Position numbers and translations under genes: made by a program | In this document: positions 44,247 through 51,323 of the stretch, in pieces | How positions within the stretch are numbered: position 1 is the first letter of the stretch | How the letters are laid out: each line of letters opens with the position of its first letter | NCBI GenBank assembly: GCA_905182475.1 | Contig: CAJJBR010000014.1 | Span: 23,721 to 87,720 of the forward strand | Length of the DNA stretch: 64,000 nt | DNA from: Akkermansiaceae bacterium | Lineage (GTDB): Bacteria; Verrucomicrobiota; Verrucomicrobiia; Verrucomicrobiales; Akkermansiaceae | Direction: 5' to 3' | Notes under the pieces: generated by a model | What the model was told of the DNA's origin: nothing | Databases searched by the model: none | Seen by the model: only the letters and a program-made list of their open reading frames with translations

Positions 44247-44570
44247 ATGTCAGACCAGCATGTTGATACGACCCCAGTTTGGGTGGAAGGAAGCGCCCTT
44301 GCGGCACCAGCAATCCTCGGCGCAGCCGCAGGCATGCTGATAGGTGATCTCATGCATGGAAACGCTCGTCGCGGGTTTGGCATCGGCCTTGGAATTCTCG
44401 GAGTGGCCGCATTGCTGCCCTACGCGGTGGATAGTGTGACTGGCCTCATTACCGGGCCGCGGAGCAAATTCGGCGTCCGCCGGAAAATCCAAAAGATCCG
44501 CGATATTGGAATCGGTTCGCCTCACGAAGACGAAGTAGATGACGAATTACGCGAGCAGGGCGTAATTTAG
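44247..44570 (+). CDS. hypothetical membrane protein, glycine-rich hairpin
   Basis: Not recognised. 107 residues with two hydrophobic segments (about 18-38 and 44-68), the first rich in alanine and glycine (LAAPAILGAAAGMLIGDL), then a basic and finally acidic polar tail. This resembles small YtxH/glycine-zipper membrane proteins in general character. It is divergent from manC and is followed by a 290-base spacer to the sigma factor gene in which I see no gene or clear signal. Confidence 0.55.
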   Translation: MSDQHVDTTPVWVEGSALAAPAILGAAAGMLIGDLMHGNARRGFGIGLGILGVAALLPYAVDSVTGLITGPRSKFGVRRKIQKIRDIGIGSPHEDEVDDELREQGVI

Positions 44571-44860
44571 TGGATCTTGTTGATTCGGCCTGTAATCGGG
44601 CAAATTTTGCGCGGTTGTGACATTTTTTGCACGGTTAGGCGTGTCGTATTTACGCGGTCGGGATTTAGGTTTTTCCGTGAATCCTTGCAGCTAAGGGTGT
44701 TGGGGGTACTGCGGACGGTGGCACGGATGATGCTGCACTCTGAGTGTCAATTTTCAGTTTCAGACTGGTTGAACGGAAAATCCACGAAATCAAAGAAAAA
44801 GGGGAATAAAACCCCTGCTAGCGACGTTTAATAAGCAGACACACAACCAATCATAATACT

Positions 44861-45712
44861 ATGGCCTACGAATCAGATTCCAGTCTCAAGCTCTATCTCA
44901 GAGAAATATCCAAGACTCCTCTACTGACTATTCAAGAAGAGGTTGAACTGGCCGAGCGCATCAAGAACGGCGACGGCGAAGCACGTGCCCACATGATCAA
45001 GGCAAACCTTCGCCTCGTTGTGAAGATCGCTCAGGACTACTCAAACTACGGACTTCCCGTCACTGATCTTATTTCCGAGGGAAACATCGGCCTGATGAAA
45101 GCGGTCGAGCGTTTCGACCCTGAAAAAGGTGGTAAGCTTTCCACCTACGCAGCGTGGTGGATCAAACAGTCCATCAAGCGTGCCTTGGCGAATCAATCCA
45201 AGACAATCCGCCTTCCCGTCCACATGGTAGACAAAATCGCGAAAATGCGCAGGATCTCTTCCATGCTTGCAGAAACTCTTGGTCGTGAACCGACCAATGC
45301 GGAACTCGCCGATGAAGTCGGCCTTCCTCGCCGCAAGGTTGCGATGCTGAAACAGGCGTCCCAGCGCCCAACGTCATTGGACGCACCGATCAACGACGGC
45401 GAAGCCGCCGAGTATGGTGAGATCATCCGCGACGAGGCTGCTGAGAATCCTCTCGATATGCTGGCTGACAAGAACCTCCACGGTGAAATCGACGGACTCC
45501 TATCCATGCTCGACGAACGTGAGCGCCGCATCATTGATGAGCGTTTCGGCCTTAGTGGTAAAAAGCCACTTACTCTCGAGGAAGTGGGACGTGAATTCGG
45601 AGTGACCCGGGAGCGTATCCGCCAGCTTCAAAATGCCGCTATCACTAAAATGCGCCGTGCGCTTCGGAAAAAAGAAAAACCGATTCCGAAGCCGATCACA
45701 GGCCTCTCTTAA
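44861..45712 (+). CDS. RNA polymerase sigma factor, sigma-70 (SigA/RpoD-like)
   Basis: 283 residues covering regions 1.2 to 4.2 with no N-terminal region 1.1. Visible parts: LKLYLREISKTPLLT (1.2), LRLVVKIAQDYSNYGLPVTD (2.1), LISEGNIGLMKAVERFDPEK (2.2-2.3), STYAAWWIKQSIKRALANQS (2.4), then region 3 (IRLPVHMVDKI), and region 4 (MLDERERRIIDERFGLSGKK, VGREFGVTRERIRQLQNAAI). It may be the principal sigma factor or a group 2 paralogue; the short N-terminus and single copy in this window do not decide. A strong terminator follows. Confidence 0.93.
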   Translation: MAYESDSSLKLYLREISKTPLLTIQEEVELAERIKNGDGEARAHMIKANLRLVVKIAQDYSNYGLPVTDLISEGNIGLMKAVERFDPEKGGKLSTYAAWWIKQSIKRALANQSKTIRLPVHMVDKIAKMRRISSMLAETLGREPTNAELADEVGLPRRKVAMLKQASQRPTSLDAPINDGEAAEYGEIIRDEAAENPLDMLADKNLHGEIDGLLSMLDERERRIIDERFGLSGKKPLTLEEVGREFGVTRERIRQLQNAAITKMRRALRKKEKPIPKPITGLS

Positions 45713-45751
45713 TTTCTCCCCCGTCGGGTTTCATTCCAATTATTTGTTTCC

Positions 45752-45790
45752 CCGGGAACTGGATCTAAATTCCGGTTCCCGGTTTTTTTT
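45752..45790 (+). terminator. rho-independent terminator of the sigma factor gene
   Basis: CCGGGAAC (45752-45759) pairs with GTTCCCGG (45775-45782), and eight T residues follow. It lies 40 bases after the stop codon. Confidence 0.92.
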
Positions 45791-45793
45791 GGT

Positions 45794-47167
45794 TCAATTC
45801 AGCGGAATTGGAGCCGCACGAGGGTTTGGTTTAAAATAAAATTCGCCCAATTTTCCGAAGAACTGGAGGTCGAGAGCAGAGCGCTGTGGTGTGCTCAGTG
45901 GTGTCAGAGCCGGAGCAGCGGAGTTCGGTTCGGTGAACTTCGAGATCGCGAACAATGTCTCTGGTGCGGCAATGATTCGACCGTTTGCGGCCGCCCGCCC
46001 GTCGCTGAGTAGAGTTGCGTTTCCAATTAAAGTGAGCTGTTCCCCCACCAGCCGGGCATCGATGCAGCTTAGTGCTCCATTTCGGAATACGACTATGGTT
46101 TGGCCTTGGTCGAAATGCGCGGTTTGGCTCGCATAGCTTGTATCAATAGACGCCGCCTGGGTGATCCATTGACCCTGCCACGTCGCAGGAAAGGTGAGTT
46201 GCCCTTGGAATACGCCCTGGGCTGCAAGGCTGCCGAATTTGGCGTTCACGTTCTCTCCAAATCCGATCTTCTGGTTTTCCTGCTCAGGCAGGACGGCATT
46301 AATTTGGAACGGGATAGCCCCGGAGAGTGCGATGCTTGCCGCCGCCTCGCAGTCCATACCGAACAACTCCCCGCCGAAGGCGCCGACTTTAAGAACCGGA
46401 GAACGCCATTTCAGTGGGATCTTTATGGTGTCTACTAGTGGCTTTCCTAGGAGTTCGATCTGTTTGAGAACAATTTCAGAATTGGCGTGCTTACCGCCGA
46501 GAGGTGCTGCTCCTTTGAGATCGGAAATCTGATAGAGCGGTTCCTTGGATTTGGTAGAGACGATTTTCAGTCCTCCTCCGGAAAACTTCACCCATACGGT
46601 GGGGATTGTGCTCTCTCCGACGGATTCGATTTTCGCTACGGGTTTCTTCTGCTGGATAAGAGCTACGGTCTCTGGAGTTGAACCGATAGGGAGCGGTGGG
46701 GCAGGGGTTAGCTGCGTGGATGGATCCACCTGTGCCACGGCGTGCGGGGTGGACACGACAGCAGGTTGGCTCGGTAGCTGGGAGAGAAGCTCTATGGGCA
46801 GGACCAGTTTTGGGTTGCGGATTTCGACTCCTTTCAGAAGGACTTGCCGGTTGAGAACCAAAGCCCGCCAGACTAGCTTTGCGTGGATTGATTCGATAGT
46901 GAGGAGCGGGGAAGAGAATGCTGTGTTCAGCGGGCCGGGCTGCTCAACACGGATTCCGTAAACACTGATCCCGTTCCATGGAGACCAGCTTGACCCCATG
47001 ACAGATGTCTCAAATCCGGAAATTTCCTGAACTTTTGAAGCAACGAAAATCCTGCCCTTGGGACTTGCTAGATAAAGGTTACTAAGTGCGAAGCAAACAA
47101 GCGGTAGGCCGCCCGCAAGGACCAGCCCCACGGGAAACAGCCGCCGGAACCAACGCTTGCCTTTCAT
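45794..47167 (-). CDS. AsmA-like exported membrane-anchored protein
   Basis: A 457-residue protein with one N-terminal membrane helix (about 8-32) and a large periplasmic part with proline-rich stretch near 135-175. The opening pattern ASPKGRIFVASKVQEISGFE, SVMGSSWSPWNGISVYGIRV and the mention of an L..G..I.NPKL segment resemble AsmA/DUF748-type envelope proteins, which are thought to move lipids or assemble outer membrane. The match is by general pattern only. The next gene downstream on the same strand, 3 bases away, encodes the exported protein at 47171. Confidence 0.55.
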   Translation of the reverse strand: MKGKRWFRRLFPVGLVLAGGLPLVCFALSNLYLASPKGRIFVASKVQEISGFETSVMGSSWSPWNGISVYGIRVEQPGPLNTAFSSPLLTIESIHAKLVWRALVLNRQVLLKGVEIRNPKLVLPIELLSQLPSQPAVVSTPHAVAQVDPSTQLTPAPPLPIGSTPETVALIQQKKPVAKIESVGESTIPTVWVKFSGGGLKIVSTKSKEPLYQISDLKGAAPLGGKHANSEIVLKQIELLGKPLVDTIKIPLKWRSPVLKVGAFGGELFGMDCEAAASIALSGAIPFQINAVLPEQENQKIGFGENVNAKFGSLAAQGVFQGQLTFPATWQGQWITQAASIDTSYASQTAHFDQGQTIVVFRNGALSCIDARLVGEQLTLIGNATLLSDGRAAANGRIIAAPETLFAISKFTEPNSAAPALTPLSTPQRSALDLQFFGKLGEFYFKPNPRAAPIPLN

Positions 47168-47170
47168 TGC

Positions 47171-47890
47171 TTAGCGTTTTCTAGGTGCTGCGGGAAGCTT
47201 CATGTGTCCTGCTTTGCCTAAGGAAAATCGGATTACGAGGCTCTTGTCGAGGAGGCGGCTTCCTTCTGTCGAAGTTTCCTGTGCCCGGTAGATGACAAGA
47301 CCAAAACCTTTGTTAGTCAGAGTCCCGATCGCGAAATTTTCTTTGGTCTTACCAAGGCCTGTCTCTTCCTCTAAGCGCCATTCCTTACCTGTCCACTCAC
47401 CGAGGATGCTGTCTGCATCCGCCTTGATGTCTTTCAAGCGTTTCATTTCACCGTTCGGGGAGCGGAAAACGTCTTTCTCAGGATCATAACGGAGCGTGGA
47501 GACTGCTCCTGCATCTCCCGATGCCGTCACAGACCAAGTATCTCCGAAGGTTTCGCGGAGGACGAGCATCACCTCCTTGGTTGGTTTGAATTCGCGCTTC
47601 TTCCAGAGCGCGAGGTAATCGTCGTATTCCTCCTTAGTCAGGCCGAGTTTTTCGTTGTACGGAAGGGGAGCACCTGGTTTCGAGGAGGCGGTGAACTCAC
47701 GGAACCATTTGGGATCCTTGCGGGCTGCCACTTCTACCTTGGCGATGTATTTTTCAATCTCCGGTGGAGGCATGATTACTCCGATGGCGGCGCGGACGGG
47801 GATCTCTTTTTCAAAGAGTCCTTTGAAGATCTCCGGAACTTCCGCAGCAAGCGTGGAGGTGAAAATGGTGAGGAAGAAAAGTATTTTCAT
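47171..47890 (-). CDS. exported hypothetical protein
   Basis: Not recognised. From the ATG at 47890 it is 239 residues with a cleavable signal peptide (MKILFFLTIFTSTLAAE). The mature part is charged and apparently soluble, with segments TKEEYDDYLALWKKREFKPT and KDIKADADSILGEWTGKEWR. The upstream frame as far as 48001 is basic and proline-rich and is unlikely to be translated. It lies 3 bases upstream of the AsmA-like gene, probably co-transcribed. Confidence 0.7.
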   Translation of the reverse strand: MKILFFLTIFTSTLAAEVPEIFKGLFEKEIPVRAAIGVIMPPPEIEKYIAKVEVAARKDPKWFREFTASSKPGAPLPYNEKLGLTKEEYDDYLALWKKREFKPTKEVMLVLRETFGDTWSVTASGDAGAVSTLRYDPEKDVFRSPNGEMKRLKDIKADADSILGEWTGKEWRLEEETGLGKTKENFAIGTLTNKGFGLVIYRAQETSTEGSRLLDKSLVIRFSLGKAGHMKLPAAPRKR

Positions 47891-48042
47891 GATGGGGCGC
47901 AAAGGCTGCGCACGAAGGGCGGGGAACTCAAGTGGCAATCTTGGCGGGGCAAATTCATTTTTTGGCATTTTGTGGTGAAAAAGAAGTTGCCTACCGGGCA
48001 CTTTCCCTCATAGATTCTCGCCCCGGTGTTCAGCATCGGATT

Positions 48043-48117
48043 GCGCGGTTAGCTCAGTGGTAGAGCACCTCCCTGACACGGAGGGGGTCACTGGTTCGAA
48101 ACCAGTATCGCGCACCA
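48043..48117 (+). tRNA. tRNA-Val(GAC)
   Basis: A cloverleaf is clear: acceptor GCGCGGT pairs with ATCGCGC, D arm AGCTCAGTGGTAGAGC, anticodon arm CCTCC-CTGACAC-GGAGG with anticodon GAC, T arm ACTGG-TTCGAAA-CCAGT, and an encoded CCA end. The GAC anticodon reads valine codons GUC and GUU. Confidence 0.97.
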
Positions 48118-48379
48118 TTTTATTTTTCGATTATTCTAGAAGGGATACAGGATGAAAATAAAATCCCTAGCGGGTTCTGTGTGTCCTAAACTGTGTGCTG
48201 GTTCGGATTCCTGTTGGTGGTATGAAAAGGCTCATCCTCTATTGATTCTGCGGACTCGCGGATTTTTCCACTACTTGCAATCTTTCAGCGGAATGTAGTC
48301 CTTCCTTGTGCAGCAGGGCTCCGACACAAGGGAAGCACAAGGCATGGTAGTTACGATTGATCTGCACGCAATATACAGG

Positions 48380-48690
48380 TATTCTAAGGTTCGAGACTGG
48401 GAATGGAACCGAGGCACTCGAGGCTCTGCGCCGGCTCAAACCGGCTCAAACCGGCTCTCGAGGTGCTCGATATCAACCTCCCGGGCGTCGGCGGGCTGGA
48501 TATCGCTCGTGCGCGGCTTATTGGCGGCTGGATTTCCCTATCGTGTTTCTGACCATGTACCGGGATCGTGAGATCTTCAACGAGGCGATCGACCTCGGTG
48601 TCAGCGTCTATGTGCTCAAGGACAACTCCCCTGACGAAATTCGCGAGGTACTGCTGGCTGCTGCGGACGGTCGCACGTGGTTGAGCCCCA
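48380..48690 (+). pseudogene. response regulator receiver domain remnant
   Basis: Scattered across frames are pieces of a NarL/FixJ-type receiver: GNGTEALEALRRLKP, VLDINLPGVGGLDIARA with the phosphoacceptor aspartate in LDINLPG, FPIVFLTMYRDREIFNEAID then LGVSVYVLKDNSPDEIREVL, and ending ADGRTWLSP. Frame changes occur near 48450 and 48530. The C-terminal DNA-binding domain is gone, replaced at about 48680 by the palindromic element copy B. Confidence 0.75.
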
Positions 48691-48910
48691 TGAACCATGT
48701 TCCAGGCAATGCCCGTGCTGTAGGCACGGTGGATGGTTGCGCATTTCCCGCGTGCATTCAGCACCCATGGGCTTGGTTTGGGAAGTTCATGGGGCTAGAG
48801 CCCCATGCTGTTGTTGCATCTCGCCTACAGCGAGGAAGACCTAAAATTCAAAGTTGAAATTCCGCCGTTTCTGGAAGCGCCAAATCACAAATCCCAATGC
48901 GCGCCAGTAT
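48678..48910 (-). mobile_element. palindromic MITE-like element, copy B (truncated, inverted)
   Basis: Reverse-complement copy of 27996-28225 with a few mismatches. The outer end GCGCGCCAGTAT (48899-48910) coincides exactly with the outer end of copy A, supporting a real element boundary. The other end lacks the last inner arm and the outer end. It interrupts a response regulator remnant. Confidence 0.7.
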
Positions 48911-48989
48911 CGCAAAGTAGGATGCCGGGACTACGGATCCGTCACTAGAAACGCACCTGGAACCCCGAGCCCAGATCAGTGTGTCTCAC

Positions 48990-49120
48990 AGATGGTGACG
49001 GACAGCCTTGGGGGCGAAACCGTAGCTTGAGGAACCGGATGCGTTAATTGCGCTCGTCCGGAACTGTGGGGGGCGTCGTTTGACCTTTGGGTCAAGCGAC
49101 CCTATCCCGGAAGCAATCGC
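48990..49120 (+). mobile_element. probable group II intron 3'-end remnant
   Basis: GAGGAACCGGATGCGTTAAT at 49029-49048 and GCTCGTCCGG then a run of six G form a domain V-like hairpin, although some outer pairs do not match. A second hairpin (GTCGTTTGACC with GGGTCAAGCGAC, 49075-49101) sits where domain VI belongs, followed by CCTATCCCGG. The order is the same as at 17631-17700. No reverse transcriptase is left. Confidence 0.45.
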
Positions 49121-49329
49121 GTAAATCGACGCGAATGGCCAGTCGCCTTCTTAGGGGTTATGCGCTAAAATATTTCTGCAATGAAGTATACTTCTTGTTC
49201 TTGTTTTTGTTGTTTCTGATAAGCTATTCCTGATGAATTCGTGCAGTTCTCCTCAAAAAACAAATGGCACACAGCCAACTCCAGAGTGCCTCACTCTCGG
49301 AAAAGTGAAAGTGAGGAGCTGCGCATTTA

Positions 49330-49432
49330 CGCCCAGTGATTGTATGGTTCACATAATGGATGGCGATGAATCGAATCGCCAAGGATTGGGCCGACTACTC
49401 ACTGAAAAAGGCTACAAGATTCGATCAGCCCC
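49330..49432 (+). pseudogene. N-terminal fragment of a FixJ-like response regulator
   Basis: MVHIMDGDESNRQGLGRLLT then EKGYKIRSA matches the first beta strand, acidic pocket and helix of a receiver domain, in which DDDES is here DGDES. The frame then enters an unrelated repeat (49433-49505). It is a different gene from the remnant at 48380-48690. Confidence 0.55.
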
Positions 49433-49505
49433 TTTCTCCCCCTCTCCGATCTCCTCAACAACGTTCTCGAGCGCCCCACGCAAAAAGCAAATTTCTAGCA
49501 ATGAA
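49433..49505 (-). repeat. ~70-bp repeat, inverted third copy of the cassette-flanking repeat
   Basis: Contains CTCAACAACGTTCTCGAGCG then CCCCACGCAAAAAGCAAATT, and reverse-complement matches 55206-55284 and, in part, 51219-51272. Confidence 0.65.
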
Positions 49506-49746
49506 AGGGGGAAAGGGAAATCTGTCTGGACTCAGATTATTTCATCTTCTCTGTATGTGTTGTGTGGGATTTAGGGCATGCGGGTGGTTAATCGAAAATC
49601 TTACGGCGGAGCTGTGAAGTGGTTCCCTTACCGTTGCCAGTAAATTTTGGGTTTTATTGATGTCGTGATCTGGTCTGTGAGGAGGGCGGGGCGGTCAAGC
49701 TGGCTCAGCTTGCCGGGGTTTGGGGCGGGTAGCCCCAAGGTCATGC

Positions 49747-50250
49747 CTAGGCGGCTTCAAGCTGTTCTTGCGTGGGTGAGTAGTTCGCCCATGGGGTTGT
49801 GTAGTCGAGGTGTTGATGCTTTCGCTCATGGTTGTAGTAGTTCATCCAACTCGCGATCTGACCGCGGAGTTCTCCAACGGTCGCGTAGCTGTAGAGCCGG
49901 ATCTGTTCATACTTCAGACTGCGCCACAGGCGCTCGATGAAGACGTTGTCCATCCAGCGCCCTTTGCCATCCATGCTGATTCTTATGTCGTTGGCTTTGA
50001 GTTCTCCAATCTAATCCGCCCCAGTGAACTAGCTGCCCTGGTCGATGAGTTCGAGCCGGAGCTTACGCTGGCCGAGGAAGGGCTATTTCGTGTAGATGAT
50101 ATCGAGGTCTTTCATGATCTTCAGGTCTTCTTCGCTGAGCTTGGTTGGGGTTTTCCTGAGGCGGTTTCGGTTGATGCCCAATAGCTCGCATTGATTGCGC
50201 AGCGAGAGCTTGGGGTGGTCTTTCTCGATCATGGTCTTTCGCTGAGATCG
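49747..50250 (-). pseudogene. IS3-family transposase OrfB with catalytic core deleted
   Basis: The N-terminal part remains (KLSLRNQCELLGINRNRLRK, then MKDLDIIYTK near 50083-50230) and the C-terminal part from ELKANDIRISMDGKGRWMDN to YYNHERKHQHLDYTTPW at 49747. Between them roughly 100-140 residues carrying the first two catalytic acidic residues of the DDE domain are gone, with a stop inside the join. The protein cannot be active. Confidence 0.85.
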
Positions 50251-50546
50251 ATCCCCAGCTGTTCGCACTTTTTTTCGAGAAATTCCTTCTCGATGACGAG
50301 TTGGCCGACTTTGCGTTCGAGACGCGCGGATTGGATTTCGCTTTTTTTGGCAGCATCGCTGGCCGCGTTCTTGCGCTCGAAAAGTTCGCAGATGCGTTCT
50401 TCGAGTTCCTTTTTCCACGCGCTCACTTGAGAGGGCGCGATGTCGTTATCTTGAGCAATTTGCTGGATACTCTTTTCGTCCTTGAGAGCCTCCAAGGCCA
50501 CACGGGATTTGAATTCTGCTGTTAGGTGTCTTCTTTTTCGTTTCAT
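50229..50546 (-). CDS. IS3-family transposase OrfA
   Basis: A 105-residue protein with an N-terminal helix-turn-helix (RRHLTAEFKSRVALEALKDE, then IAQDNDIAPSQVSAWKKELE) and a C-terminal leucine-zipper-like helix (KKSEIQSARLERKVGQLVIE). It is intact and can still bind the element ends. In full-length elements it is joined to OrfB by a -1 frameshift. Confidence 0.9.
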   Translation of the reverse strand: MKRKRRHLTAEFKSRVALEALKDEKSIQQIAQDNDIAPSQVSAWKKELEERICELFERKNAASDAAKKSEIQSARLERKVGQLVIEKEFLEKKCEQLGIDLSERP

Positions 50547-50768
50547 GTTTCTGGTCTCTTTTCGGGGATTTCCCCCCTCAAAGACCAGCTCATTTCATCA
50601 ATAAGACTCTGGCTCCGTTTTGCGGGACCACTTCACTGAAGCAATTAAGGCTCCCTTTGACCTAGCATTATTTTCACCAAAAAAAATGTCAGGATTTCAC
50701 TTCATTGGTCATCAATAGATGAGATTTGGTTGTAATGAACACTGCAACGTAAACCTCAATAGGTCGTT

Positions 50769-51263
50769 TTGGATAATCAACGACTTTTGCTGGAACTCAC
50801 TGATTATAAAATAGTTAAAAAATACATCAGAAAAATCCTTACGGGAGTTGCACTTGCTATGGTGATGGCCACGGCCATTGGCGTGCAGACCGCGACGCTA
50901 ACCTGGAGTAATCCTAATGCCCTTTACTGGCAGAACGGTAAGGCAACCTGGGGTTCGTCGCCGGTATTCGGCAATACTGCCGATGTGGTCATGGGAAGAG
51001 TTGCCGACGGCAAAGGGCAGTGTATGATGATTTCGTATAACGGTCAGTTCAGCTCGACCATTCGCTCCATTACGTTCAATGCATTGTTCGGTTCAGGAAA
51101 AACTTCTGCGAGTGAATCCACTTGTATGGAGTCAGCTGCGAGAGCGATAGTGGGTAGAACGGCCAATAGTGTGATGGTAATAGTCTTCATTTTACTGACT
51201 GACTACTGGCGCCTAGAATTTACTTTTGGGGTGGGGCGCTTGAGGGCACCGTTGAAGGGATAG
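50769..51263 (+). pseudogene. truncated exported autotransporter/beta-strand-repeat-like ORF
   Basis: A 164-residue frame from a TTG. It opens with a signal peptide (YIRKILTGVALAMVMATAI) followed by ATLTWSNPNALYWQNGKATW and DVVMGRVADGKGQ, the opening style of autotransporter-associated beta-strand-repeat proteins that are abundant in Verrucomicrobiota. The expected long repeat region is absent; from about residue 100 the sequence loses character, and its end (51219-51263) is a copy of the flanking repeat. Probably the N-terminus of a lost large gene. Confidence 0.5.
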
Positions 51264-51272
51264 CAGAGGGGG
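51219..51272 (+). repeat. cassette-flanking repeat, left copy
   Basis: GGGGTGGGGCGCTTGAGGGC and flanks match 55233-55284 in the same direction. The pair brackets the 1295-residue gene. Confidence 0.6.
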
Positions 51273-51323
51273 AAAATGGGGGTTGATCAATGTGTTTCCA
51301 TTCGTTGTTAGAGATGAAGCCCC

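Larger units (their letters stand above)
49615..50635 (-). mobile_element. IS3-family insertion sequence with internal deletion
   Basis: Ends are TGAAGTGGTTCCC and, reversed, TGAAGTGGTCCCG, with further similarity inside (GGTTTTATTGATG/GTCTTATTGATGAA and TCTGGTCTGTGAGG/GCTGGTCTTTGAGG). A CTG triplet at 49612-49614 and 50636-50638 looks like a 3-bp target duplication, normal for IS3. At 1021 bp it is shorter than complete relatives, since the middle of orfB is missing. It is therefore non-autonomous, though both ends are preserved. Confidence 0.85.

Noticed and set aside
44577..44831. 84-codon plus-strand frame before the sigma factor gene
   Set aside because: No start signal, no homologous pattern, unusual composition; the region is more likely the sigma promoter and leader.
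48239..48439. 66-codon minus-strand frame downstream of tRNA-Val
   Set aside because: Opposite the response-regulator remnant, no family pattern.
49000..49120. Riboswitch or other cis-regulatory RNA
   Set aside because: The hairpin order fits a group II intron 3' end better and no gene follows that it could control.
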